NCBI GenBank assembly: GCA_022649305.1
Contig: JALCNW010000022.1
Coordinates: 1-59,290, forward strand
DNA from: Enterobacter sp.
GTDB lineage: Bacteria > Pseudomonadota > Gammaproteobacteria > Enterobacterales > Enterobacteriaceae
Direction: 5' to 3'
Length of the DNA stretch: 59,290 nucleotides
In this document: positions 9,548-18,051 of the stretch, in pieces
How positions within the stretch are numbered: position 1 is the stretch's first letter
Layout of the letters: each line of letters begins with the position of its first letter
Made by a program: the position numbers and the translations under genes
The notes under the pieces: generated by a model
Told to the model about the DNA's origin: nothing
Database searches by the model: none
Seen by the model: the letters and a program-made list of their open reading frames with translations, nothing else

Positions 9548-10738
9548 CTACATGATGCGACAGGCAAATCCTTTCAGATACAGCCCTTCCGGATAAGTAG
9601 CGATCACAGGATGGTCGGCGGCCTGGCGGAACTGTTCTATAAATTGTACATCACGACCCGCATCTACAGCGGCGTCAGCGACGATTTTCTGGAATAAATC
9701 GGTGGTCATCAGGCCAGAACACGAGAACGTCAGCAGTACACCGCCAGGGTTCAATAGCTGGATAGCCAGCATGTTGATGTCTTTATATCCCCGGCATGCG
9801 CCCATCAGCTGGCTTTTATTTTCGACGAATTTCGGCGGATCCATCACGATGACATCAAACGTCTCGCCCTGGTCACGATATTTACGCAACAGCTTGAATA
9901 CGTCATCGCGAACGAACTCTGCCTTGCTCAGATCCAGCTTGTTCAACTCAACGTTCTGTTTCGCCACGTCCAGCGCTTCTTGTGAGGTGTCCACACTCAC
10001 CACCTGAGTACAACCGCCCATCAGTGCGGAGACCGCAAAGCCACCGGTATAAGAGAAGCAGTTCAGCACGCGTTTATCTTTAACGTACTGACGCGTTGCC
10101 AGTCGACTGTCACGTTGATCGAGGTAATAGCCGGTTTTATGCCCGCCCTGAATATCGACCAACAGCTTCATGCCGTGTTCTTCAATGGGCAGCAGGGCAG
10201 GTGGTAACTCGCCTGTAATTGTCCCTTGGGTCAATTCCATGCCTTCTTTTTTACGCACCGCGACGTCGCTACGATCGTAGATAGCGCATTCCGGGTACAG
10301 TGTTTGCAGGGCACTGATTAACGCTGCGCGCTGATATTCGGCACCTGCGCTCAGCAGTTGCAGAACCATAAAGTTGCCGAAACGGTCAATCGTCACGCCC
10401 GGGAGGCCGTCTGATTCACCAGCGATCAGACGATAGCTGTCCAGCCCGTCACGTTTTGCCAGCCAGTCACGCCACTGCTGCGCACGCTGTAAACGGCGGG
10501 TAAAGAAAGCGATGTCGATGGTTTCATCTTTCTCAAATGTCCAGACACGAGCACGGATCTGTGAGGCAGGCGAATATGCGCCGCGCGCTAGCCATTTCCC
10601 CTGATGGTCAACGATATCGATGGTTTCACCGAGGCTGGCTTTACCTTCCATACGGGCAACCGCACCGGAAAAGACCCAAGGATGGCGGCGGAGCAATGAT
10701 TTCTCGCGCCCTTTGGCTAACACTAAACGTACACTCAT
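9548..10738 (-). CDS. rlmI: 23S rRNA m5C1962 methyltransferase
   Basis: 396 residues, the E. coli length. The N-terminal PUA domain ([18 protein letters not shown]) is followed by a Rossmann methyltransferase domain: SAM-binding [14 protein letters not shown], the motif DPPKF, and TFSCSGLM, whose Cys is the catalytic nucleophile of the m5C family. It methylates C1962 of 23S rRNA. It is divergent from acyP. Confidence 0.95.
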   Translation of the reverse strand: MSVRLVLAKGREKSLLRRHPWVFSGAVARMEGKASLGETIDIVDHQGKWLARGAYSPASQIRARVWTFEKDETIDIAFFTRRLQRAQQWRDWLAKRDGLDSYRLIAGESDGLPGVTIDRFGNFMVLQLLSAGAEYQRAALISALQTLYPECAIYDRSDVAVRKKEGMELTQGTITGELPPALLPIEEHGMKLLVDIQGGHKTGYYLDQRDSRLATRQYVKDKRVLNCFSYTGGFAVSALMGGCTQVVSVDTSQEALDVAKQNVELNKLDLSKAEFVRDDVFKLLRKYRDQGETFDVIVMDPPKFVENKSQLMGACRGYKDINMLAIQLLNPGGVLLTFSCSGLMTTDLFQKIVADAAVDAGRDVQFIEQFRQAADHPVIATYPEGLYLKGFACRIM

Positions 10739-10832
10739 AATTTGCTATTCTTTCGATTCAATGAAATGGCCGCCATTTTCCCGAGTTCAGTGAGGAAATG
10801 CAACGCGCCAGGACAGGATAAGGAGAACGATG

Positions 10833-11114
10833 ATGTCAAAAATTTGCACAATCGCGTGGGTATACGGCACGGTACAGGGTGTTGGATTCCGCTACAGCAC
10901 ACAGCGCGAAGCCATACAGCTCGGGCTCACCGGCTACGCGCGCAATATGGATGACGGCAGCGTGGAGGTGGTCGCCTGCGGCGAGGCTGAACAGATCGAG
11001 AAACTAATCGACTGGCTCAAAGCGGGTGGGCCGCGCAGTGCGCGGGTCGAAAAAGTGTTAACAGAACCTCATCAACCTGGCCGGGAATACGTCAATTTTG
11101 GGATTCGTTATTAA
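10833..11114 (+). CDS. acyP: Acylphosphatase
   Basis: 93 residues from the second ATG of an ATG-ATG pair, with AAGGAG upstream. It has the acylphosphatase signature [11 protein letters not shown], containing the catalytic Arg, and [13 protein letters not shown] with the catalytic Asn. It hydrolyses acyl phosphates. The end overlaps the 3' end of convergent tusE by 4 bases. Confidence 0.94.
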   Translation: MSKICTIAWVYGTVQGVGFRYSTQREAIQLGLTGYARNMDDGSVEVVACGEAEQIEKLIDWLKAGGPRSARVEKVLTEPHQPGREYVNFGIRY

Positions 11115-11440
11115 ATACACTTCACCGGTTTAGGCAGTCCGGCAATTTTAGTCGCCTGCTTAGCCGGGCCTTTTGGAAACAGACGGTACAAATAGCGGCT
11201 GTTACCTTTCTCTTCGCCAAGCTTATTGGCCATGGCTTTCACCAGCATACGAATGGCGGGAGAGGTATTGAATTCCAGATAGAAATCCCGCACAAAACGC
11301 ACCACTTCCCAGTGTTCGGGAGAAAGGGTGATGGACTCTTTTTCAGCAATCACTTCTGCCAGTGCTTCACTCCACTGGCTGCTGTCTTTCAGATAGCCGT
11401 CGTTATCGGTTTCTATCTCTTTACCTTCAAAGCTCAACAT
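11111..11440 (-). CDS. tusE: Sulfur relay protein TusE
   Basis: 109 residues from ATG 11440, the E. coli length; an in-frame ATG at 11446 is possible. It is a DsrC-family protein with the conserved stretch [15 protein letters not shown] and the C-terminal sulfur-carrying Cys in KPVKCI. TusE takes persulfide from TusBCD and passes it to MnmA for 2-thiouridine in tRNA. Confidence 0.95.
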   Translation of the reverse strand: MLSFEGKEIETDNDGYLKDSSQWSEALAEVIAEKESITLSPEHWEVVRFVRDFYLEFNTSPAIRMLVKAMANKLGEEKGNSRYLYRLFPKGPAKQATKIAGLPKPVKCI

Positions 11441-11480
11441 AGTCATTCACACGTCAGTCAAAAACCGGTGCAGTGTACCA

Positions 11481-11509
11481 AAAAACAAAGCCCCGCATAA
11501 GCGAGGCTT
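11481..11509 (-). terminator. Terminator of yccA
   Basis: On the minus strand AAGCCTCGC-TTAT-GCGGGGCTT forms a stem with one mismatch, followed by TGTTTTTTGG. It lies between yccA and tusE and is a good rho-independent terminator for yccA. Confidence 0.8.
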
Positions 11510-11527
11510 GGTTCAAAGCAGGAAGGG

Positions 11528-12187
11528 TTAATCGCGGCTAGCGAAGCCCAGGATGCTTAACAGGCTGACGAAGATATTGTACAGCGACACATACAGACTC
11601 ACGGTGGCGCGAATATAGTTGGTCTCGCCGCCGCGGATGATGTTGCTGGTTTCAAACAAAATCGCGCCTGAAGAAATCAGGATAAACACTGCGCTAATCG
11701 CCAGGTGCAGAGCTGGCAATTGCAGGAAGATGTTAGCCACCATACCCACCAGCACAACAATGATACCTGCCATCAACATACCGCCGAGGAAGGACATATC
11801 CTTGCGCGTCGTCAGCACGTAGGCCGAGCAGCAGAAGAACACCAGTGCCGTACCCCCTAACGCCATACCAATCAGATCACCCATACCCGCAGATAAATAG
11901 GTGTTCAACATTGGCCCCAGGATATAGCCCAGGAAGCCGGTAAAGGCGAAGGCCGACAGAATACCAATGGGCTTATCTGCCGTTTTGTAGGTCAGGAACA
12001 TCAGGCCATACATACCCACCAGCGTCAGGATAAACCCCGGAGACGGCAGCATCAGTACGGTGCTGGCAGTCGCGGTGATCGCCGAGAACGCCAGCGTCAG
12101 GCTAAGCATGAAATAGGTATTGCGCAGCACCTTGTGGGTGCTGAGTAGCGATGTGCGGTCGCGCGAAGAACTAATAATACGATCCAT
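11528..12187 (-). CDS. yccA: FtsH-interacting Bax inhibitor-1 family protein YccA
   Basis: 219 residues with seven hydrophobic segments and a polar N terminus ([20 protein letters not shown]), matching E. coli YccA, a BI-1/TMBIM-family inner membrane protein. YccA is a substrate and modulator of the FtsH protease and protects SecY from degradation when translocons jam. It is monocistronic with its own terminator. Confidence 0.95.
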   Translation of the reverse strand: MDRIISSSRDRTSLLSTHKVLRNTYFMLSLTLAFSAITATASTVLMLPSPGFILTLVGMYGLMFLTYKTADKPIGILSAFAFTGFLGYILGPMLNTYLSAGMGDLIGMALGGTALVFFCCSAYVLTTRKDMSFLGGMLMAGIIVVLVGMVANIFLQLPALHLAISAVFILISSGAILFETSNIIRGGETNYIRATVSLYVSLYNIFVSLLSILGFASRD

Positions 12188-12455
12188 GAGTCACTCTCTT
12201 ATGACAGATGTAATTAACGGCAAGAATAGGAAACCCAGCGCCAGTAACAAAGTGGTTTTACCCATCTTTACTCAACGTCTTAGCCGCTACTCTGACACTT
12301 TCTTTCAAAAAAATCTTATGAAACAGAACGATTGAAGGTTTGGACGATTTATTCAGATCAACCTCTTATAGGTCACTGAAAATTATTGCCTTATTACCCT
12401 TAGAGCGCTAAGAGTTATTCCGCATCGTCAAAACATCAACAATAAGGCGAAGGAA

Positions 12456-14084
12456 ATGAAACCATCATCACGCACTCACTTTACACTCTCATTACTCACG
12501 GCAAGCATCCTGTGCGCAAGCACGGCGGCATGGGCCGCCAGCGTACCGGCTGGAACAATGCTTGCAGAGAAACAGGAACTGGTCAGGAATAACGGCAGCG
12601 AACCGGCATCGCTCGACCCGCACAAAGTCGAAAGCGATGTCGAATTCAATATTATCAGTGATTTGTTCGAAGGGCTGGTCAGCGTCTCTCCGGGCGGTGA
12701 AATTCAGCCTCGGCTGGCCGAAAAATGGGAGAACAAAGACAATACCGTCTGGACCTTCCATTTGCGCCCGGGCATTACCTGGAGCGATGGCACTGCTATT
12801 ACGGCGCAGGATGTGGTGTGGAGCTGGCAGCGTCTGGTCGATCCTAAAACCGCCTCTCCGTATGCCAGCTATCCCGGTAATATGCACATCGTTAATGCCT
12901 CTGATATCGCGCAGGGTAAAAAAACGCCGGATACAATGGGCGTTAAGGCCCTTAACGATACCACCCTTGAGGTCACGCTGACCCAGCCTAATGCGGCATT
13001 TCTCGCGATGCTGGCGCATCCGTCGCTGGTCCCGGTCGATAAAGTGTTGATTGGTCGCTACGGCGAGAAGTGGACGCAGCCCGCGCACTTTGTCAGCAGC
13101 GGGGCGTACAAGCTGTCGCAGTGGGTCGTCAACGAACGCATTGAGGCTGAACGCAACCCGCGCTATTGGGATAACGAACATACCGTCATTAATAAGGTGA
13201 CGTATCTGCCCATCACCTCTGAAGCTTCGGATGTGAACCGCTATAAGGCCGGGGAAATCGACATCGTCTACACGGTGCCAATCAACCAGTTCACGCAGTT
13301 GAAAAAAACGTTAGACCAGCAACTGGACGTTTCGCCGCAGCTCGCCACCTACTATTACGAGTTCAACACCACACGTCCCCCGTTTAATGACGTCCGCGTG
13401 CGCAAGGCTTTAAACCTGGCGCTGGATAAAGACATCATCGCCAGCAAAGTGTTAGGGCAGGGTCAGCGTCCGGCGTGGCTGATTAGCCAGCCAGACATCG
13501 GCGGCGTGACGCTAAAAAATCCGGACTATGCCAGCTGGCCGATGGATAAGCGTATTGCTGAGGCGAAAAAGCTGCTCAATGACGCAGGGTTCAACGACAG
13601 CCATCCACTGAGCTTTAACTTGCTCTATAACACCTCGGAGTCGCATCAGCGGATAGCCATTGCGGCCAGCTCAATGTGGAAGAAAAATCTGGGTGTAGAG
13701 GCAAAACTGCAAAACCAGGAATGGAAAACCATGCTCGATACCATGCACACCCATAATTTTGATGCGGTGCGCTATGCATGGATCGCCGATTACGACGATG
13801 CGGCGACCTTCCTGAATAACTTCCGCACTGGCGACAGTGAAAACACCAGCCAGTACAGCAATCCTGCCTATGACGAAACGCTGGTCAACGCGGCGAAGGC
13901 CAAAACGACCAAAGCGCGCGGGGAGTTATACCAGCAGGCTGAAGATATGCTGGGGCGTGACGTTCCGGCAATCCCGGTTTATCACTACGTTCGTACCCAT
14001 CTTGTGAAGCCCTGGGTCGGTGGATTCACGCCGGATAAGTTGGGGCATTACTTCACCAAAGATATGTACATCAAAAAACACTAA
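12456..14084 (+). CDS. OppA/MppA-family periplasmic peptide-binding protein
   Basis: 542 residues with a cleavable signal peptide (TASILCASTAAWAA) and the SBP_bac_5 fold: LVRNNGSEPASLDPHK, LFEGLV, AEKWENKDNTVWTFHLR, WSWQRLVDPKTASPYA and a C-terminal NLGVEAKLQNQEWKT. It resembles OppA and the murein tripeptide binder MppA. No permease or ATPase gene is adjacent, so it probably feeds a shared Opp permease encoded elsewhere. GGCGAAGGAA precedes the ATG. The binding specificity cannot be told from sequence. K-12 has no gene of this kind between yccA and serT. Confidence 0.88.
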   Translation: MKPSSRTHFTLSLLTASILCASTAAWAASVPAGTMLAEKQELVRNNGSEPASLDPHKVESDVEFNIISDLFEGLVSVSPGGEIQPRLAEKWENKDNTVWTFHLRPGITWSDGTAITAQDVVWSWQRLVDPKTASPYASYPGNMHIVNASDIAQGKKTPDTMGVKALNDTTLEVTLTQPNAAFLAMLAHPSLVPVDKVLIGRYGEKWTQPAHFVSSGAYKLSQWVVNERIEAERNPRYWDNEHTVINKVTYLPITSEASDVNRYKAGEIDIVYTVPINQFTQLKKTLDQQLDVSPQLATYYYEFNTTRPPFNDVRVRKALNLALDKDIIASKVLGQGQRPAWLISQPDIGGVTLKNPDYASWPMDKRIAEAKKLLNDAGFNDSHPLSFNLLYNTSESHQRIAIAASSMWKKNLGVEAKLQNQEWKTMLDTMHTHNFDAVRYAWIADYDDAATFLNNFRTGDSENTSQYSNPAYDETLVNAAKAKTTKARGELYQQAEDMLGRDVPAIPVYHYVRTHLVKPWVGGFTPDKLGHYFTKDMYIKKH

Positions 14085-14229
14085 CGCGGTGTGAGGCGAT
14101 TTTATGCCGACAAAATAGTCAATACGTTGTTATTTCAATCGATTAATCACGTTTTGGCTATTTTTGAAGCGAATGAGTGACATCACTCTTTACAGCGCAA
14201 GGTGAGGTGTTTATGATGCGCCTCACTTA

Positions 14230-14317
14230 GGAAGCGTGGCCGAGCGGTTGAAGGCACCGGTCTTGAAAACCGGCGACCCGAAAGGGTTCTAGAGTTCGAA
14301 TCTCTACGCTTCCGCCA
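14230..14317 (+). tRNA. serT: tRNA-Ser(UGA), copy 1
   Basis: 88 bases including encoded CCA. The acceptor stem is GGAAGCG/CGCTTCC, the anticodon loop CTTGAAA gives anticodon UGA (reads UCA/UCG), there is a long serine-type variable arm (CGACCCGAAAGGGTTC), and the T arm is TAGAG-TTCGAAT-CTCTA. It matches E. coli serT except for compensated changes in the acceptor and T stems. Confidence 0.97.
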
Positions 14318-14327
14318 AATTTGAAAA

Positions 14328-14357
14328 CCCTGCGATAGCAATATCGCAGGGTTTTTT
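14328..14357 (+). terminator. Terminator of serT copy 1
   Basis: CCCTGCGATA-GCAA-TATCGCAGGG followed by six T. A strong rho-independent terminator directly after the first serine tRNA. Confidence 0.9.
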
Positions 14358-14449
14358 GCTTTTGCACGTCGTAAAAATGCACGTCGGTAAATTTAGAAAA
14401 ATTCCTGCTTTACAAGGCGCTAATAGACGTTTATATTGCGCCTCACTTA

Positions 14450-14537
14450 GGAAGCGTGGCCGAGCGGTTGAAGGCACCGGTCTTGAAAACCGGCGACCCG
14501 AAAGGGTTCTAGAGTTCGAATCTCTACGCTTCCGCCA
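14450..14537 (+). tRNA. serT: tRNA-Ser(UGA), copy 2
   Basis: Identical in sequence to the copy 220 bases upstream, including CCA and the leader GCGCCTCACTTAG. The anticodon is UGA. It is a tandem duplicate; E. coli K-12 has one serT here. Confidence 0.97.
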
Positions 14538-14548
14538 AATATGAAAAA

Positions 14549-14578
14549 CCCCGCGATAGCAATATCGCGGGGTTTTTT
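14549..14578. terminator. Bidirectional terminator after serT copy 2
   Basis: CCCCGCGATA-GCAA-TATCGCGGGG with TTTTTT after it and AAAAA before it. It can end both the tRNA transcript (plus) and the eight-gene lipid operon arriving from the right (minus). It is homologous to the terminator after copy 1, with compensated stem changes. Confidence 0.88.
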
Positions 14579-15108
14579 CATTTCTCTTTCCGGGTAAAGA
14601 AAAGCGTCACCGTCCCGACGGTCACGCCAAACTTCTTCATCTCGGTTTTATTGAAAAGATGCGTGCCGTCTTGCAGATACATCCAGTCGTCAAAGTGCAG
14701 AAGCCAGGTGCTGCCGTTGGCCTTCACGTTCATGCTGTAACGCCAGTTAAAGGCATTACCCGATGCCTGACCCGTTGCCACCCCGTCAATATCGCCCGCG
14801 GTACCTTCGTAACGATCGGCGCTGACGCGTCGAATGTGCCACACCCGCTGCTGTTTCTCGCCATCGTCATAAACAAAATGCTCATTCAGGGTCAGTGTGT
14901 CGCCAAGTACGTCGCCAGCAATCTCGACGTGAAAGCGCCGCAGCTGTTTACCGCTGCGGTCCTGTACCATCCCCCACGCTTCGGTTTTCCCCTGAAAGTA
15001 CTGGAAGATGTCGAGCGGAGGCTGCTGATGCCGATAGTCGGTCACCTCGGTGCTACAGCCTGCCAGCAGCATCAGTAAAGCCATACCTAACGTCAAAATG
15101 CGTTTCAT
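14578..15108 (-). CDS. DUF3833 lipoprotein
   Basis: 176 residues with a lipoprotein signal (LLMLLAGC, lipid-modified Cys at about residue 18) and the DUF3833 domain (PLDIFQYFQGKTEAWGMVQDRSG, FNWRYSMNVK, WMYLQDGTHLFNKTEMKKFG). The molecular function is unknown. It is the last gene of the minus-strand lipid operon, and its start overlaps the previous stop as ATGA. In other proteobacteria this family recurs beside CFA-like methyltransferases and chalcone-isomerase-like proteins. Confidence 0.85.
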   Translation of the reverse strand: MKRILTLGMALLMLLAGCSTEVTDYRHQQPPLDIFQYFQGKTEAWGMVQDRSGKQLRRFHVEIAGDVLGDTLTLNEHFVYDDGEKQQRVWHIRRVSADRYEGTAGDIDGVATGQASGNAFNWRYSMNVKANGSTWLLHFDDWMYLQDGTHLFNKTEMKKFGVTVGTVTLFFTRKEK

Positions 15109-15632
15109 TTTTTACCTCCGATCAGCTGCTGACGCAGCTCGGGATATTGCGTACGGGGATCGAGCCAGATGGCCAGAAAGTGCGTGCTGAAGGCCTGTGA
15201 CTGAACGCCACCGAGCGGCGTGAAGGTTTTTTGCAGTGCTGAGGCGCGATACCAGAACTGCCCCTGCTTGTCGTTAAGAACAAACGCCAACTGGGTACCC
15301 GCCGTCACGTCAGGCCAGAGTGACGTCAGCATACGCAGCCAGGACTCGCTCTGCGGTTCGCGCTGCAAAATTCCCTGCGCCTGCCACTGATCTCGTGTTG
15401 CCTCCACCAGGTCGTCGCGATCGATATCTCGCTTGTAGGTAATGATGAGCACCTGATTTTGCTCTGTCCCGTGATACAGCCCGTCTGGCGTGCGCAGCTC
15501 AGAGGTATAAACGGTAAATGGCCCCCAGGTGAGGGCCGCGCTGCCCACCTTGCGCCAGCTTAGCCAGTCGGTGGCGTGGGCCGTAGGCGCGAAAACCGTC
15601 AGGCTAAGCATTATCAGCAAAACGGCTCTCAT
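15105..15632 (-). CDS. Chalcone isomerase-like periplasmic protein
   Basis: 175 residues from ATG 15632, with a signal peptide (MRAVLLIMLSLTVFAPTAHA); the reading frame stays open further upstream but has no homology there. The body (LTWGPFTVYTSELRTPDG, LIITYKRDIDRDDLVEAT, LAIWLDPRTQYPELRQQLIG) fits the bacterial chalcone-isomerase-fold family whose members bind fatty acids. It overlaps both neighbours by 4 bases, so translation is likely coupled. Confidence 0.8.
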   Translation of the reverse strand: MRAVLLIMLSLTVFAPTAHATDWLSWRKVGSAALTWGPFTVYTSELRTPDGLYHGTEQNQVLIITYKRDIDRDDLVEATRDQWQAQGILQREPQSESWLRMLTSLWPDVTAGTQLAFVLNDKQGQFWYRASALQKTFTPLGGVQSQAFSTHFLAIWLDPRTQYPELRQQLIGGKK

Positions 15633-16114
15633 CTTCGTCTCCCCAATAAAATATGGAAAAACAACATCAGCACCAGCCACCCCAGCGCCATCCAGCAGAT
15701 AACGATAAAAGCAGGCTCCAGAAAGGTCATTGCCCCCAGGCGTTCGCCAATCACGTACGCCATGGGCCCGCCGAGGGTGGCCATCAGAGTGAGTATCCAC
15801 CCCGGCAGCGTGGTGGTGCTGGTGAGTCTGGTCCAGACGGTGGAAAACATGAGCCACAGCGCCAGCATCCACAGGGGCAATAGCGCATTTCCGTGAAAGT
15901 CGATAAGCCCCGTCAGCGCCCACAGCGTGTCCAGCCCGCTACCAGCGGCGGCCAGAAGTAATGCGTAAAGACGATGTGCAGGCGACAGCATCAGGCAGGC
16001 CAGAATCGCGAGCGCAAGCCACAGGAACAGGCCACGCTCGCGAAACAGCACCACCAGCGTCCAGTACAGGTCGAACGCCACGGCCATCATAAAAACCTGC
16101 ACGTTTTGTTTCAT
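15629..16114 (-). CDS. DUF2878 membrane protein
   Basis: 161 residues with about five transmembrane helices, starting MKQNVQVFMMAVAFDLYWTL, with an internal GSGLDTLWALTGLI motif typical of DUF2878. The function is unknown. It has 4-base overlaps with the CFA-like gene upstream and the chalcone-isomerase-like gene downstream. Confidence 0.82.
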   Translation of the reverse strand: MKQNVQVFMMAVAFDLYWTLVVLFRERGLFLWLALAILACLMLSPAHRLYALLLAAAGSGLDTLWALTGLIDFHGNALLPLWMLALWLMFSTVWTRLTSTTTLPGWILTLMATLGGPMAYVIGERLGAMTFLEPAFIVICWMALGWLVLMLFFHILLGRRR

Positions 16115-17331
16115 ACGCGCTCTGCGGTCAGTTGCACTACGCTAATGGTGCGCGCGTTGAACCCGGCTTCGCAGTAGCCGAAGTAGTAAAGCCACATGCG
16201 GCGGAATCTGTCATCAAAGCCCAATTTTTCAATATCTTGCCAGGCATACACGAAACGCTGTCGCCACTGCGCCAGCGTGCGAGCATAGTCTGGCCCCATA
16301 TCAAACAGGTTACGGACCACAAAATCGGTATGGCGTGTCATCAGAGCGCTCATCGCGGTAATGCTCGGCAAAAAGCCGCCGGGGAAGATGTAGCGCTGGA
16401 TAAAATCGACGCTCTTGCTGTAGTCGCGATAGCGCTGATCCTGAATCGTGATGGCCTGAATCGCCATTCTGCCTCCCGGTCTCAGCCGCGTCTGACAGGT
16501 GCGGAAGAAGTCTGGCAAATAGCGCTGGCCCACGGCTTCTATCATCTCTACCGACACCAGCTTGTCGAACTCGCCGGTTAAATCGCGGTAGTCGCACAGC
16601 AGCACCTCAACCCGATCCTCTAATCCCGCGCGGGCAATGCGCGCTTTCGCCCAGGTATACTGCTCCTGAGAAAGAGTGGTGGTAGTCACCCGGCAGCCAT
16701 AATGCAGGGCCGCGTATTCCGCCATCGCGCCCCAGCCGGTACCAATTTCCAGCAGATGGTCGTTGGCGTTAAGCGCCAGCTGATCGCACAGGCGCGCCAT
16801 TTTTGCCCGCTGAGCCACGGTGAGATCCTGCTCATCACCGGTAAACAGCGCGCTGGAGTAGAGCAGATCCTGGTCCAGAAAGTGCGCGTAAAACGCGTTG
16901 CCCAGGTCGTAATGCGCGGCGATGTTTTCCCGTGCCTGCTGGCGGGAGTTGCGCCGGGTCCAGTGGCGAAGGCGCTCCATCGGTTTGCCCAGCAGGCGAA
17001 ACCCGCGCTCCAGCCGTCCCAGTACCTGGGCATTGAGGGCCAGGATTTGCAGCAGCGGCGTGAGCTGATGTGTCTCCCACTCGCCGTCTATCCACGCCTC
17101 AGCGGCCGCGAGGCTCCCGCCGGTCAGCAGACGCCAGTAAACCTCCGGCGAGCGAATTTCCACTTCTGCATGCAGCGCGGCACAGACATCACCAAAGTGC
17201 AGGGTGTGCGCGCCCTCGCGCACGGTGATCGCACCCCCGCGGATATCGCTCAGCAGACGAAAGAGCAGCCAGCGCGCGACACGGGCGTTGCGCGCAAGTT
17301 CAGGTTCAAGCGCAAAGACGGGATCGGTCAT
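16111..17331 (-). CDS. Cyclopropane-fatty-acyl-phospholipid synthase family methyltransferase
   Basis: 406 residues. The N-terminal lipid-binding region leads into the SAM domain with LLEIGTGWGAMAEYAA (motif I), TLSQEQYTWAKARI, and VSVEMIEAVGQRYLPDFF. QAITIQDQRYRDYSKSVDFIQRYIFPGGFLPS is the CFA-family active-site block. It should methylate or methylenate acyl-chain double bonds. It is not the housekeeping Cfa; the company of DUF1365, an FAD oxidoreductase and an SDR is that of the CFA-like branch linked to unusual fatty acids, such as furan fatty acids in other bacteria. The exact product is unknown. Confidence 0.88.
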   Translation of the reverse strand: MTDPVFALEPELARNARVARWLLFRLLSDIRGGAITVREGAHTLHFGDVCAALHAEVEIRSPEVYWRLLTGGSLAAAEAWIDGEWETHQLTPLLQILALNAQVLGRLERGFRLLGKPMERLRHWTRRNSRQQARENIAAHYDLGNAFYAHFLDQDLLYSSALFTGDEQDLTVAQRAKMARLCDQLALNANDHLLEIGTGWGAMAEYAALHYGCRVTTTTLSQEQYTWAKARIARAGLEDRVEVLLCDYRDLTGEFDKLVSVEMIEAVGQRYLPDFFRTCQTRLRPGGRMAIQAITIQDQRYRDYSKSVDFIQRYIFPGGFLPSITAMSALMTRHTDFVVRNLFDMGPDYARTLAQWRQRFVYAWQDIEKLGFDDRFRRMWLYYFGYCEAGFNARTISVVQLTAERV

Positions 17332-18050
17332 GATCGTTCACTCCTGCTAGCGGGGTGGTTGTACAGCGGCACGCGCTTAAGCCACAGCCTTAGCGCCTGC
17401 CAGTAAATCGCGAGAACGGTTTTTAAGGTCATTAACGGTATTTGCAGCATCAGCGACGTCAGGTTCGCGCGCGTTAGCGGCCTCTGGCTCAGCGCCAGCG
17501 TGGCGTCGAACACCTTTGACTCCTGATGATTTTCGATATGCATGTGCAGCGTCCTGCCGGGGCGGTTAAAGCGCCAGTGGTAGACCATATTCATGGGGTT
17601 AAACGGAGAAACATGAAACGCTTTCTCCTGCGGTCGCGGTGTCTGCCCATCTACCGCATAGTAATGACGTTCGTTCCACGGCGTATTGCGCACCTCGGCC
17701 AGGATCCAGCGCAGGGTGTCCGCGAGGTCAAAGCAGTAGTAAAGGTTGACTGGATTAAAGTGCAGCCCGAAATAGCGCAATTGGGTCAGAAGCATGACGC
17801 GCCCGTCTGGACGCTCCCCGGTCAGGCTTTCCACCCGGTCAAGCACGTTCGCTTTAAGGGGCGTACCCAGCGGATAATCGACGTCGTGAAACGAGGCGGC
17901 GGCAAACCGGTTGCGGCGAATCCCTACTGACGGCAGCGCGTCCAGCTCATCCAGATCGATCCAGGCCATAAACAGGCTGTAGCGAAAATGGTGTGATTTC
18001 GGCTGAAAGCGGCGATGGCGTAACACGCCCTGATACAGGCAGCTGTTCAT
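17328..18050 (-). CDS. DUF1365 protein
   Basis: 240 residues matching DUF1365: NSCLYQGVLRHRRFQPKSHHFRY at the start, LLTQLRYFGLHFNPVNLYYCFD in the centre, and NPMNMVYHWRFNRPG. This family almost always sits between a CFA-like methyltransferase and an FAD oxidoreductase, as here. The function is unknown. It overlaps the methyltransferase gene by 4 bases and starts one base after the FAD gene ends. Confidence 0.85.
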   Translation of the reverse strand: MNSCLYQGVLRHRRFQPKSHHFRYSLFMAWIDLDELDALPSVGIRRNRFAAASFHDVDYPLGTPLKANVLDRVESLTGERPDGRVMLLTQLRYFGLHFNPVNLYYCFDLADTLRWILAEVRNTPWNERHYYAVDGQTPRPQEKAFHVSPFNPMNMVYHWRFNRPGRTLHMHIENHQESKVFDATLALSQRPLTRANLTSLMLQIPLMTLKTVLAIYWQALRLWLKRVPLYNHPASRSERS

Positions 18051-18051
18051 C

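Noticed and set aside
12492..13181. 229-codon minus-strand frame
   Set aside because: Antisense to the OppA-like gene, which has a signal peptide and family motifs.
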